DNA from: CAZJGG01 sp964545475
GTDB taxonomy: Bacteria; Bacillota; Clostridia; Lachnospirales; JAISER01
Direction: 5' to 3'
Length of the DNA stretch: 64,000 bases
NCBI GenBank assembly: GCA_964545475.1
Contig: CAZJGG010000006.1
Location: 5,593-69,592, forward strand
Shown here: positions 33,950 to 43,360 of the stretch, piece after piece
How the letters are laid out: every line of letters starts with the position of its first letter
Numbering within the stretch: the first letter of the stretch is position 1
Position numbers and translations under genes: made by a program
Notes under the pieces: model-generated
Database searches by the model: none
Told to the model about the DNA's origin: nothing
Seen by the model: only the letters and a program-made list of their open reading frames with translations

Positions 33950-34618
33950 TTACCTGAAAAAGCTTAAAAACTTATTAAAATGCCCTGTAATCATAAAAAT
34001 TCCCATTACAATTAAGAACAAACCAGAAATTAGTGTTATTACATTATATTTTTTCTTGATGAAACTAAATGCACTGTGCAATTTATCGACAAATAGTGCG
34101 GAAACAACAAAAGGAATGCCCATTCCGGCAGAATATGCAAGCAAAAGCAAAACTCCTTTAGTATATGTTTTGGAATTTGCCGCAAGCATAAGGGCAGAGC
34201 CTAAAAACGTGCCTATACAAGGCGTCCAACCGATTGAAAAAATAACGCCGAATAAAACCGCTGTGAAAAAGTTGTTTACATCAATTTTAACATCAAGTTT
34301 TTTGGTTCTGTTAAGAAGAGGAAAGTTAAAAATTCCTGCAAAATTAATGCCTAGAATAATAACTATCACGCCGCCTGTGATGTTAAAAGCTCTCATATGG
34401 TCTTGAATAAAACCGCCGAAAGTTGCGGCCGCTGCTCCAAGCAAAACAAAAACAATGGTAAAGCCCAAAACAAAGCCGAAAGAATTTTTTACAGCGTTTT
34501 TGTTTTTATCGCTTCCGGCGCTTCCTGCAAGAAAAGTTAAATAAATAGGAAGCATAGGAAGCAGGCACGGCGAAATAAAGGTTATTATTCCCTCTAAAAA
34601 TGTAAGTGCATATTCCAA
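33950..34618 (-). CDS. CcdA-like thiol-disulfide transporter
   Basis: 222 residues and six transmembrane helices. Redox Cys residues are in ISPCLLPMLPIY (Cys18) and WTPCIGTFLGS. The family moves electrons from cytoplasmic thioredoxin across the membrane, for cytochrome c maturation or other extracytoplasmic thiol reduction. No cytochrome genes are nearby, so a general reductive role is likely. It is 10 bp downstream of the TIGR03936 gene. Confidence 0.9.
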   Translation of the reverse strand: MEYALTFLEGIITFISPCLLPMLPIYLTFLAGSAGSDKNKNAVKNSFGFVLGFTIVFVLLGAAAATFGGFIQDHMRAFNITGGVIVIILGINFAGIFNFPLLNRTKKLDVKIDVNNFFTAVLFGVIFSIGWTPCIGTFLGSALMLAANSKTYTKGVLLLLAYSAGMGIPFVVSALFVDKLHSAFSFIKKKYNVITLISGLFLIVMGIFMITGHFNKFLSFFR

Positions 34619-34628
34619 AAAATCACCT

Positions 34629-35282
34629 CTAGATAATGGGTTGCATTTTGCCGTTTTCTTGCTTTAATAAATCCAGCCTTACTATTTTTGCTTCATATGG
34701 TTCTGGAGAAGTTTCGCTTATATAATTAACAAAATGCTCCGCTTTTAAATTTACGTTACTTCCTGCGGAAAATATTGCATTTATACGGCAGTCATCCATT
34801 ATTTTTATATCATGAATATGAGGGCGAACGTTAGTATATTCGTCTTTAGATTTTGATTTCTTTTTTATAATAATTTCATCAGAATTTAATATTTGGGCGC
34901 AAATTTCATTAATGCTTTTGTTAAAGCTAATTTCATACAGTGCGGCGCAAACAAGAGCACCGGCGGATTTTGCTCCGGGCAAAAGCTCTGCACAAGCTAT
35001 TACTTGAAGCCCATTTGGCATTTGCCCGTTAAGCCCTGTTATTATGTCATTAGAATTAACGCTGTGGCTTAATACAAAATCTGCATAGTCCCCTAAGCTG
35101 GCCATGCCCATAGGCAAAGGCAAAGCGAAGGAAATAAGCTGATGTGGGTTAAACCCTTGGGAAAAAGCCACAGGAAGCCCGGCTCTTTTAATTGCTCGCC
35201 GGAAAACGTTCATTAAGTCTAAATGCCCGACAAACCGCATTTTATCTTCTTTTGTAAATTTAATTCTGTATTTAATGTTCAC
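34629..35282 (-). CDS. TIGR03936-type radical-SAM-associated protein (DUF2344)
   Basis: 217 residues beginning YRIKFTKEDKMRFVGHLDLM and containing RAIKRAGLPVAFSQGFNPHQ, the characteristic DUF2344 opening. It always accompanies a TIGR03960 radical-SAM gene in Clostridia and is sometimes fused to it. It starts within the end of that gene (11-bp overlap). The pair's substrate is not established to my knowledge. Confidence 0.9.
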   Translation of the reverse strand: MNIKYRIKFTKEDKMRFVGHLDLMNVFRRAIKRAGLPVAFSQGFNPHQLISFALPLPMGMASLGDYADFVLSHSVNSNDIITGLNGQMPNGLQVIACAELLPGAKSAGALVCAALYEISFNKSINEICAQILNSDEIIIKKKSKSKDEYTNVRPHIHDIKIMDDCRINAIFSAGSNVNLKAEHFVNYISETSPEPYEAKIVRLDLLKQENGKMQPII

Positions 35283-37104
35283 ACGAACCGCCTCCGCTCA
35301 ATGAAGTAATACCGCACCCCGAGCAGTTTTCCCGGCAGTTTTTGGTTATAAGACCTTGTAAAGACTTTTCGTATTCCTTTATAAAAAATGATTTCGTAAC
35401 ACCGATGTTAATGTGTTCCCAAGGTAAAACCTCGTCAAAATTTCTTTGTCTGAAAGCATAAAAACCAATGTCTATGCCGGCATCTAAACATGCTTTTTGC
35501 CAAACATCATTGTTAAAAAAGTCTGTCCAGCCGTCAAACTTTGCGCCGCTTTTCCACGCGTTATAAACGACTTGACCTACACGTCTGTCTCCTCGTGCTA
35601 AAAGGGCTTCTATAATAGCGATTTCCGGATGGGAATAAGAAAGTTTAACACCTTTTTGCTTTAAAGCTTTTTTAAGAAACATTTGTTTTTGTTTAAAAGT
35701 TTCGTTATCGTTTTGCCCAACCCATTGAAAAGGGGTAAAAGGTTTAGGAACGTAACACGCAAGAGACACGTTTAATGACAAAGGCATTTTTTTGCCGCTT
35801 CTGTTTGCGTAATAAACTCCTATTATTTTTTCAATAAGGTCCATAATCCCCTGTAAATCATCGTCATTTTCAGTGGGAAGCCCAAGCATTAAATAAAGCT
35901 TAAGCCTGTTGTATCCGCCTTTAAAGGCTATTGCAAGACCGCTTAAAATATCTTCTTCCGTTATGCCTTTGTTAATAACGTCTCTTAACCGCTGTGTTCC
36001 GGCTTCCGGCGCAAAAGTAAGGCTGGATTTTCTAACCCCTTGAACTTTTTCCATAAGGGCAAAATTAAACGCATCAAGGCGTAAAGATGGAAGGGAAAGG
36101 TTTACACCAAGCTTTTGGAAGCGGTCGATAAGGCCGTCTGTAAGCTCTTTAAAGCCGGTATAATCACTTGTGCTTAAAGATACAAGGGAAATTTCTTCGT
36201 ATCCGGAATTTTTAATAAGCTCCTCGGAATGGCTAAGCAAAGTTTCATGACTTTTTTCCCTTACAGGGCGGTTAATAAACCCTGCCTGGCAAAAACGGCA
36301 ACCCCTTATGCAACCTCTGAAAAGTTCAAGAGTTGTTCTGTCATGAACGGTTTCAATAAAAGGGATAAGCTCTTTTTCCGGGTAAAAAGCCTTGTCCATA
36401 TCTTTTACAAAAACTTTGTTAATTACAGGCTTTGCCTTTTCGTTGTTAGGAGCGATACGCTCAATTTCACCGTTTTGTTTATAAGAAACGTCGTAAAACA
36501 TAGGGACATAAACTCCCTCAATTTCTGTAAGAGACAAGAGAAAGTCTTTTCTAGTTCCGTTTGCTTTTTTGTTTTTATTGTATTTATCTAAAATTCCATT
36601 AAGGGTAACTTCTCCCTCGCCTATATAGAAAAAGTCAATAAAGTCCGCTAAAGGCTCGGGGTTATAGGCGCAAGGACCTCCGGCGCAAATAATTGGGCAG
36701 TCTTCCCCTCTGTCCTTTGAATAAATAGGAGTTTGGGCTAAATCCAGCATATTTAAAACGTTTGTATAACTCATTTCATATTGAAGAGTAAAACCTACAA
36801 TATCAAATTTGTTAATGCGATCCCCTGTTTCAAGAGCAAAAAGAGGGAAGTTGTTTTCCCTCATAATTTTCTCCATATCGTGCCAAGGGGCGAAAACACG
36901 TTCGCAATAAGTGTCTTCACGGTTATTTAAAAAATAATATAAAATGGATAGCCCTAAATGGCTCATGCCCACTTCATAAACATCTGGAAAGCAAAAAGCA
37001 AAACGTATTTTATCTTTTGGCTCTTTTACTACCATATTAAGCTCATTGCCTATATATCTTGCAGGTTTTTCAACCTGTATTAAAAATTTATCGGGTATAA
37101 ACAT
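35272..37104 (-). CDS. TIGR03960-type B12-binding/radical SAM protein
   Basis: 610 residues. The N-terminal cobalamin-binding-like domain (RFAFCFPDVYEVGMSHLGLS, ICAGGPCAYNPEPLADFIDF) is followed by the radical SAM motif CIRGCRFC near residue 268 and the barrel (SLVSLSTSDYTGFKEL, LSLPSLRLDAF). The C-terminus has a Cys-rich tail (CRENCSGCGI). It starts one base after the kinase stop. It probably modifies a tRNA or protein together with its TIGR03936 partner; that is inference. Confidence 0.92.
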   Translation of the reverse strand: MFIPDKFLIQVEKPARYIGNELNMVVKEPKDKIRFAFCFPDVYEVGMSHLGLSILYYFLNNREDTYCERVFAPWHDMEKIMRENNFPLFALETGDRINKFDIVGFTLQYEMSYTNVLNMLDLAQTPIYSKDRGEDCPIICAGGPCAYNPEPLADFIDFFYIGEGEVTLNGILDKYNKNKKANGTRKDFLLSLTEIEGVYVPMFYDVSYKQNGEIERIAPNNEKAKPVINKVFVKDMDKAFYPEKELIPFIETVHDRTTLELFRGCIRGCRFCQAGFINRPVREKSHETLLSHSEELIKNSGYEEISLVSLSTSDYTGFKELTDGLIDRFQKLGVNLSLPSLRLDAFNFALMEKVQGVRKSSLTFAPEAGTQRLRDVINKGITEEDILSGLAIAFKGGYNRLKLYLMLGLPTENDDDLQGIMDLIEKIIGVYYANRSGKKMPLSLNVSLACYVPKPFTPFQWVGQNDNETFKQKQMFLKKALKQKGVKLSYSHPEIAIIEALLARGDRRVGQVVYNAWKSGAKFDGWTDFFNNDVWQKACLDAGIDIGFYAFRQRNFDEVLPWEHINIGVTKSFFIKEYEKSLQGLITKNCRENCSGCGITSLSGGGSCEH

Positions 37105-37105
37105 T

Positions 37106-37960
37106 TCATTCTCCTAGCTTTAAAAGCTTAATTAATTCAGGCAAGGCTTTCTCAAAACAAACTCCGTATTTCCTGTCCTGTTGAAGATTTACGGTATATT
37201 CAATGCATTTATAAGTATAATCAACTGCGATTTGTGCGGATTCTGTAAGGCAAAAACCATTAAGCAACGCCGCAAGAACAGCAGAGCTAAAAACATCTCC
37301 TGTGCCGTGGAAATGACCATCTATACGCTTGTTAAAGGCGTAACTTATTTCACCTGTAGTTTTATTGTAGCAAGCCGCTCCAAGTTGGTCTTTTTCAAAG
37401 GAAATACCTGTTAAAACAACTTTTGATACGTTTCCGAAAGCAAGGCGTTTTAATAGTTCTTCGATATACTTTTTGTCGTAATTATCTGCCACATAAGGTT
37501 CATTAAGCAAAAACGCCGCTTCTGTTAGATTTGGGGCGATAATATCCGCTTTAGCGCAAAGCTTTGCCACGCCCTGAGCCATATCATTTGTATATGTGGT
37601 GTAAAGAATGCCGTTGTCCCCCATAACTGGGTCTACATATATTATGGTTTTATCGCTTTTAAATTTGTCAAAAATCTCTGCAATTAAGTCTATTTGCTCA
37701 AAAGACCCTAAAAAGCCGCTGTAAAGGGCATCAAATTCAAGCCCAAGGGTTTGCCAATGCTCTGAAATAGGAGCTATATCCCCTGTTAAATCTCTGAATG
37801 TAAAGCCCGTAAAGCCGCCAGTATGGGTTGACAAAACCGCTGTAGGCAAAACGCCGGTATCAATCCCTGCCGCTGATAAAATGGGAAGGGCAACAGTTAA
37901 AGAACACCGCCCAAGGCATGATATATCGTGAATTGCTATTACTCTCTTTTGTGAAGTCAT
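37106..37960 (-). CDS. Pyridoxal/pyridoxamine kinase family (PdxY-like)
   Basis: 284 residues from ATG 37960, with GGAGGAAAG upstream; the open frame extends 57 bp further without a start signal. The family features are the opening KRVIAIHDISCLGRCSLTVA, YVDPVMGDNGILYTTY and the catalytic end DGHFHGTGDVFSSAVLAAL with GTGD. It phosphorylates B6 vitamers to replenish PLP. It lies 19 bp downstream of a PLP-dependent enzyme in the same operon, which makes functional sense. Confidence 0.9.
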   Translation of the reverse strand: MTSQKRVIAIHDISCLGRCSLTVALPILSAAGIDTGVLPTAVLSTHTGGFTGFTFRDLTGDIAPISEHWQTLGLEFDALYSGFLGSFEQIDLIAEIFDKFKSDKTIIYVDPVMGDNGILYTTYTNDMAQGVAKLCAKADIIAPNLTEAAFLLNEPYVADNYDKKYIEELLKRLAFGNVSKVVLTGISFEKDQLGAACYNKTTGEISYAFNKRIDGHFHGTGDVFSSAVLAALLNGFCLTESAQIAVDYTYKCIEYTVNLQQDRKYGVCFEKALPELIKLLKLGE

Positions 37961-37979
37961 TTCTTTCCTCCGGATAAAG

Positions 37980-38969
37980 TTAAAAGTTAAATTGCTTAGT
38001 GTTGGATAAAAGCCCAAAAACTCCGCCTGTGTTTATATACATTACATTTTGGACATTATCAAAAGTGCCTTTTTGTAATTCAGTTACAAAGCCACGTAAT
38101 GCCTTTGCATTATAAACATGGTCTAAAACCATGCCTTCGTTTTTGGCAATTTCTTTAATAAACTCAATATCTTCATCAGCTGCGATGGAATATCCTGCTC
38201 CTTGATAACCTTCTATTATTTCAATTTCATCTAAAGAAAAATTCTGATTTTCTGTTAAATAAGAGTTGCTTTCTTTTAAAATTGTATCAATTTTATTTAC
38301 AAAATAATCTTTGTCGTCGCAAATGCAAACGCCGCAAACCCTTAAACCTGCATTTAAAAGCCTGTTGCCAAGTATAAGCCCGGCAACTGTGCCCCCTGAA
38401 CCTGCTGTAGCGCAAAGAGTATCAAGTTTTATTTCTGTTTCGTTTTGCCAAGCGATTATTTCTTCCATGCATTTTACATAGCCAAAATTGCCTATGCCGA
38501 AAGAGCCACCCTCTGGTATTACATAAGCGTTATGCCCTTTTTCCTTATATTCGTCTTTAATATTATTCATTATTTCAAATCTTTTTGCGGAGTATTCCTC
38601 ACGGGTAACAAATCTTACGTCCGCCCCTAAAAGCTTATCAAGGAACAAATTGCCATCAATTTCACAATGATCATTTTTGCGAAGTAATAAAACGCTTTTT
38701 AAGCCTTCTCGTGCACAAATTGCGGCTGTTGCACGGCAATGGTTAGATTGTATTCCACCGCAAGTTATGATAGTGTCGCAATTGTTTTTTTGAGCTTCTG
38801 CAAGGCAAAATTCCAGTTTTCTTATTTTGTTACCGGAAAATTCATTTCCTGTATAGTCATCTCGTTTGACATAAAAATTTATGCCAAGCTTTTTAGATAA
38901 ATAATTCATTTTATAAACCGGCGTAGGCGTGTTTGCAAAATTTAATTTTTCTGGCATTGCTAACATCAT
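37980..38969 (-). CDS. PLP-dependent D-cysteine desulfhydrase/ACC deaminase family
   Basis: 329 residues. The PLP Lys is most likely Lys48 in EFSGNKIRKLEFC, and GGIQSNHCRATAAI plus TAGSGGTVAGLILG are the cofactor- and substrate-binding segments. The family degrades D-cysteine to pyruvate, sulfide and ammonia, or deaminates 1-aminocyclopropane carboxylate; D-cysteine is more usual in gut Firmicutes. It overlaps cca by four bases. Confidence 0.87.
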   Translation of the reverse strand: MMLAMPEKLNFANTPTPVYKMNYLSKKLGINFYVKRDDYTGNEFSGNKIRKLEFCLAEAQKNNCDTIITCGGIQSNHCRATAAICAREGLKSVLLLRKNDHCEIDGNLFLDKLLGADVRFVTREEYSAKRFEIMNNIKDEYKEKGHNAYVIPEGGSFGIGNFGYVKCMEEIIAWQNETEIKLDTLCATAGSGGTVAGLILGNRLLNAGLRVCGVCICDDKDYFVNKIDTILKESNSYLTENQNFSLDEIEIIEGYQGAGYSIAADEDIEFIKEIAKNEGMVLDHVYNAKALRGFVTELQKGTFDNVQNVMYINTGGVFGLLSNTKQFNF

Positions 38970-40198
38970 ATTTCCCCCTTATTTACTAAATCCTTAACAA
39001 TATCAACAAGAATAGGTTCACTATTTTTATGAGGCGTTTTTAAAACTTCATCAAGAAGCAAATTTAATATACTTCCAATTTGCTTGCCCTTTTGAACGCC
39101 TATGTCTATTAGCATGTTGCCGTTTACGGCTAAATCCCCCATAGAACAGCAATCCCCGTTTTCTATTATTTCATTGTGAAGCTTTTCAATTTGGTTAATT
39201 AAGCTTAATTCCTCGTTGTTTTGGTTATTTATTATTTTTTTTAGATATAGCAAGTTTTTAAGCCTTTCATGCCCTATGGCATAAACTGCTTTGCGGATTT
39301 CATAACTATCCGGATGAATATTGGTGTTAAGCCATTTTACATAAATGGGTGTTTCCTTTAAAACGATATTATCAAATTTAAAGAGCTTTAAAATTCTTTG
39401 CAAATCTTGACCGTTATCATAAAAAAACAAAAGGCTTAGCCTAAAAATAATATTGTTTTCACAAGCTCTTATAAAGCTTTTTGTTTTATTAAAATATTCT
39501 TTGAAATAAGCGTCTGCTTTTTTGTCTATATGCTCTAAAAGCCCGGTTTCATAAATTTTGGATAAGCCCTCTGGGTTTTCTGAAAGCAGGGTTTTAACAA
39601 ATTCGTCTCTTATTCTTTCGGTGCTGACGCATTTAATTAAATCGGCGTTTTCCAAAATAGCTTTATAGGTATTGTCTTCAATACTAAAATTAAGCTGTGC
39701 GCCAAAGCGTACAGCCCTTAACATTCTAAGTGCATCTTCTTGAAAACGTTTAGAGGGGTTTCCCACGCCTTTTATCGTTTTTGCCTTTATATCTTCAATG
39801 CCGCCGAAAGGGTCTTTAAAACCTGTGGTTTCGTGGTATGCAATGGCGTTCATTGTAAAATCTCTGCGCTTTAAATCGTTTATTAAATCGTCGGTGTATA
39901 TAACGTTGTCGGGGTGTCTGCCGTCGGAATAGTCTCCGTCTATGCGGTAAGTTGTAACCTCATAGTTTTCACCCCTAACAACAACTGTAACAGTTCCGTG
40001 GATAATGCCTGTATCAAAGGTTTTAGGGAAAACTTTTTTAACTTCCTCCGGCTTGGCAGACGTTGTAATATCCCAGTCTTTAGGGGTTTTTCCCATTAAA
40101 ACATCTCTAACACAGCCGCCAACAATAAAAACCTCAAAGCCACGGTCATTAAGGGATTTTATTATATACGAAACATCTTTGGGCAAATTTACATTCAT
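38966..40198 (-). CDS. cca: CCA tRNA nucleotidyltransferase
   Basis: 410 residues of class II. The head domain shows VGGCVRDVLMGKTPKDWDIT with the DxD carboxylates. RRDFTMNAIAYHE and EDALRMLRAVRFGAQL are the nucleotide-recognition motifs. It adds or repairs the CCA end of tRNA. It leads the compact operon that follows on the minus strand, 16 bp after a small membrane-protein gene. Confidence 0.95.
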   Translation of the reverse strand: MNVNLPKDVSYIIKSLNDRGFEVFIVGGCVRDVLMGKTPKDWDITTSAKPEEVKKVFPKTFDTGIIHGTVTVVVRGENYEVTTYRIDGDYSDGRHPDNVIYTDDLINDLKRRDFTMNAIAYHETTGFKDPFGGIEDIKAKTIKGVGNPSKRFQEDALRMLRAVRFGAQLNFSIEDNTYKAILENADLIKCVSTERIRDEFVKTLLSENPEGLSKIYETGLLEHIDKKADAYFKEYFNKTKSFIRACENNIIFRLSLLFFYDNGQDLQRILKLFKFDNIVLKETPIYVKWLNTNIHPDSYEIRKAVYAIGHERLKNLLYLKKIINNQNNEELSLINQIEKLHNEIIENGDCCSMGDLAVNGNMLIDIGVQKGKQIGSILNLLLDEVLKTPHKNSEPILVDIVKDLVNKGEI

Positions 40199-40214
40199 AA
40201 AAACACTTCCTGAA

Positions 40215-40673
40215 TTATCCTTTAAACTTTGCTAAAAGCTTATCCCATGGCTTTTGCTTTTTCGCCGGGGTTGATGCTTTGTCTGGTTTTCCGCTTTTAA
40301 CTTCAACAATATAAATACCAGCCATAACGACTTTAACAGATTTTTTAACAGGCAAAGCTTCAAAAACTTTTTTGTCGCACATAAGTGTTACAATTTGCGG
40401 CCCAACCTTTGCTTTTACAAGGGGCATTTTAATAAATTTATAAAGCCTTGGCAAATTTTCAAGAACAGCTTTTGGTAAGTTAGCATCATGAGCTTTTACT
40501 TTTTTCTTGTCAATTACATAAATTGTTGCGTTTTGCTTGGATTTTTGAATCATTTCCTCCTGGTCTGCATATTTTTTACCTGCCCATCTGTTAAGCATAT
40601 AAAGCCCGCCAAAAATTGCCGCAACCGCAAAAAATACAATTAACATAATGTCCGTAGCGCCTAAGTTACTCAT
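40215..40673 (-). CDS. Single-pass membrane protein, unknown
   Basis: 152 residues: an N-terminal helix (about 7-27), then a Lys-rich cytoplasmic part with a folded-looking stretch (YVIDKKKVKAHDANLPKAVL, KVGPQIVTLMCDKKVFEALP) and a basic tail (KKQKPWDKLLAKFKG). I recognise no named family, though such proteins are common beside cca in Clostridia. It is the first gene of the eight-gene operon running down to the Nudix gene. Confidence 0.75.
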   Translation of the reverse strand: MSNLGATDIMLIVFFAVAAIFGGLYMLNRWAGKKYADQEEMIQKSKQNATIYVIDKKKVKAHDANLPKAVLENLPRLYKFIKMPLVKAKVGPQIVTLMCDKKVFEALPVKKSVKVVMAGIYIVEVKSGKPDKASTPAKKQKPWDKLLAKFKG

Positions 40674-40859
40674 TTTTATCCTCCCGTATGCAATGTGATG
40701 TCTTAAAACGGTATTCTATAATCTTCAACAAATATTGAAGTCAGTTTTAGTGACACCATAATAATGTTCTATTATAAATAATTTATTTTATTTAAGCAAG
40801 TATTTTGGTATAATAATTCCATAACTGCTTAAATGTAGCTCAATTTGTAAATCTTAACC

Positions 40860-41020
40860 ATACTCCTTAACCACATAAAATAGCATTGCCTTGCGGCAAA
40901 TTTTACTTGTGGACTACGTCATCAACTTCTTGTGTGCCGCTAGCACACGGCGTCGTCTCTTCCTTGCCACAAGCAAAATTTGCTCGCAACTCAGTACTAT
41001 TTTATATGGTTAAGGAGTAT
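40860..41020. mobile_element. MITE-like element, family alpha, copy 1
   Basis: 161 bp with terminal inverted repeats ATACTCCTTAACCACATAAA and TTTATATGGTTAAGGAGTAT, and inner palindromes (GTGTGCCGCTAGCACAC). A longer inverted copy lies at 51672-51933. It codes for nothing and ends 28 bp before the cls start codon, so it supplies part of that gene's upstream region. It fills most of the 375-bp space between 40674 and 41048. Confidence 0.85.
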
Positions 41021-41048
41021 AATAAAATCCATTAATGGGGGACTGATT

Positions 41049-42521
41049 GTGTTTTCTGATTTTTTATCACTTTTATTAATAATACTATCTATTTTAAACT
41101 TTGCTTTTGCAGTAATTGTTGTGTTTATTCAGCGGAAAAACCCAGCAACAACATGGGCGTGGCTTATGGTTATTATAATTATTCCATACGTTGGGTTTTT
41201 AATATACTTGCTTTTTGGGCTGGACGGCAGAAAACATAAAGTTTTTGCAGAAAAAACCCATAAAGACGAATGGATTTTTAATGAGTTTTACGATCTTGAT
41301 GAAAATAACTTGCAATTTTTAAACGAGCAGATGGAATATGTCCGCAGGCATAATATTATGCAAACAGAAGGCTCTGAACATTTTGACGATATGGTTTATT
41401 TAAACCTAATTTCCGGCAACGGCTTTTTTTACGAAAACAATGACATTACAATTTATGACGATGGAAACACTAAATTTGATGCACTAATAGACGACATTGG
41501 ACGTGCTGAAAAGTTTATTCATTTGCAATATTATATTGTTAGAAACGACGAGTTGGGTAAAAGGATAATAACAGCCCTTGCCAAAAAGGCAGAGGAGGGC
41601 GTAGAAGTCCGTATGCTTATTGATGGTATGGGTTGTGTATCAACGCATAAGGGGCTTTTTAAACCACTAATAAAAGCAGGGGGCAAGCTTTCTGTTTTTT
41701 TACCGCCGTATTTTATTAGAATAAACTTTAGAAACCACAGAAAAATTGCTGTAATTGACGGTAAAATCGGCTACGTGGGAGGTCTTAATATCGGAGATGA
41801 ATATTTAGGAGTATCAAAAAGATTTGGTTTTTGGCGAGATTGCCATATTAAAGCCGTTGGAGATGCTGTTAAACAAATGGAGCTTCGTTTTATTATGGAC
41901 TGGAATTACTCTGCCAAAGATGATAAAATTAAATGTAGTAAGGAATATTTTCCCACTATAGAATCAAAAGGCAAAACAGGAATGCAAATTGTTTCAAGCG
42001 GCCCGGATACAAAGTGGCCGTCTATTTTATACGGATACAATAAAATGATTTCGGAGGCGGATAAATCCATTTATATTCAAACGCCCTATTTCGTGCCGGA
42101 CGACAGTATGTTTGAAGCTATAAGAGTTGCGGCTTTATCCGGCATTGATGTTAGAATTATTATTCCGGCAAACCCAGATCACCCTTTTGTATATTGGGCT
42201 GCTCTTTCGTATTTGGGAGAACTTTTAAACGCCGGAGTAAAATGTTATAAATATGAAAAAGGCTTTGTTCATAGTAAGTTTATTGTTGTGGATACTCTTG
42301 TTTCGTCTATTGGCACGGCGAATATGGACATAAGAAGCTTTAAACTTAATTTTGAAACAAATGCGTTTATTTATGGTCATGAAATTGCAAAAAGAATTGA
42401 AGATTCATATTTTAAAGATTTAGATGATTGCACGGAAATTACTTTGGAATGGTACAATAACCGTTCTGCGATGACTAAACTTAAAGAAGCGGTGTCAAGG
42501 CTGTTAGCTCCGCTTTTATAA
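41049..42521 (+). CDS. cls: Cardiolipin synthase
   Basis: 490 residues from GTG 41049, chosen for the GGGGGAC site; an ATG further upstream lies inside the MITE. Two N-terminal helices anchor it in the membrane, and two phospholipase-D HKD motifs follow: NHRKIAVIDGKIGYVGGLN and VHSKFIVVDTLVSSIGTAN. It condenses phosphatidylglycerol into cardiolipin. The next gene starts 14 bp downstream. Confidence 0.94.
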   Translation: MFSDFLSLLLIILSILNFAFAVIVVFIQRKNPATTWAWLMVIIIIPYVGFLIYLLFGLDGRKHKVFAEKTHKDEWIFNEFYDLDENNLQFLNEQMEYVRRHNIMQTEGSEHFDDMVYLNLISGNGFFYENNDITIYDDGNTKFDALIDDIGRAEKFIHLQYYIVRNDELGKRIITALAKKAEEGVEVRMLIDGMGCVSTHKGLFKPLIKAGGKLSVFLPPYFIRINFRNHRKIAVIDGKIGYVGGLNIGDEYLGVSKRFGFWRDCHIKAVGDAVKQMELRFIMDWNYSAKDDKIKCSKEYFPTIESKGKTGMQIVSSGPDTKWPSILYGYNKMISEADKSIYIQTPYFVPDDSMFEAIRVAALSGIDVRIIIPANPDHPFVYWAALSYLGELLNAGVKCYKYEKGFVHSKFIVVDTLVSSIGTANMDIRSFKLNFETNAFIYGHEIAKRIEDSYFKDLDDCTEITLEWYNNRSAMTKLKEAVSRLLAPLL

Positions 42522-42535
42522 TTTTTGGAGGAATT

Positions 42536-43345
42536 ATGTTTAAATTAATAGCAATTGACGTGGATGGAACACTTATAAATTCTAACCACGAGCTTTCGGA
42601 ACAAAATATTAATGCAATTAACAAAGCCGTTGAAATGGGCATTTATGTTGTTGTAGCAACAGGGCGTTGCCCAACCGGTGTATATAAATTTTTAAACAGA
42701 ATAAACTTTAAGGACAAGGAAAGTTATATTATAAGCCATAACGGTTCGATTATAGTAAACGCTAAAACAAAAGAACTAATCCCTTATTCCTCCCTTACAG
42801 GCAAGGAATATAAAGAGCTTCAAAAAATAGGCAAGGAATTGGGGTTTAAAGTTTACGCTTTTGATAGAGATGCGTGTATAGCAGATGAATTTCACATTTT
42901 TGCCAAAGAAGATGTTTCCCATAATGAAATTGAGTTTAGGCAAATAAACTTTGAGAAGCTTCCGGATGACCACCCTGTAATACGGGTTTTATTCAGCGGT
43001 GAAGAAAACTATATTAACGATAATTTAAACAAAATACCAAGTGAACTTTTTGAACGGTTTACAACTATGAGAAGCCATAAAACTCTATTTGAATTTTTGA
43101 GAAAAGGTAATAGCAAAGGTGCGGCTTTAAAAGCATTAGCGGAAACACTTGGCATTAAACGTGAAGAGGTTATGTGTATTGGGGATGCTGAAAACGACAT
43201 TTATATGATGGAATACGCCGGGTTTTCCGTGGCAATGGGCAATGCTATGGATGCGGTGAAAAAGGCGGCAAACTATGTTACTAAAACAAATGATGAAAGC
43301 GGCGTTGCATATGCTTTGGAAAAGTTTGTATTAAACGAAAACTAA
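42536..43345 (+). CDS. Cof-type HAD-family sugar-phosphate phosphatase
   Basis: 269 residues. Motif I is DVDGTL (Asp8 and Asp10), motif II is in VVATGR, the C-terminal Lys is near KGAALKALA, and motif IV is GDAENDIYMME. This subtype (HAD IIB) dephosphorylates sugar phosphates or flavin-type phosphates. GGAGG precedes the ATG. Confidence 0.93.
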   Translation: MFKLIAIDVDGTLINSNHELSEQNINAINKAVEMGIYVVVATGRCPTGVYKFLNRINFKDKESYIISHNGSIIVNAKTKELIPYSSLTGKEYKELQKIGKELGFKVYAFDRDACIADEFHIFAKEDVSHNEIEFRQINFEKLPDDHPVIRVLFSGEENYINDNLNKIPSELFERFTTMRSHKTLFEFLRKGNSKGAALKALAETLGIKREEVMCIGDAENDIYMMEYAGFSVAMGNAMDAVKKAANYVTKTNDESGVAYALEKFVLNEN

Positions 43346-43360
43346 AAAAAGAGGGGTATT

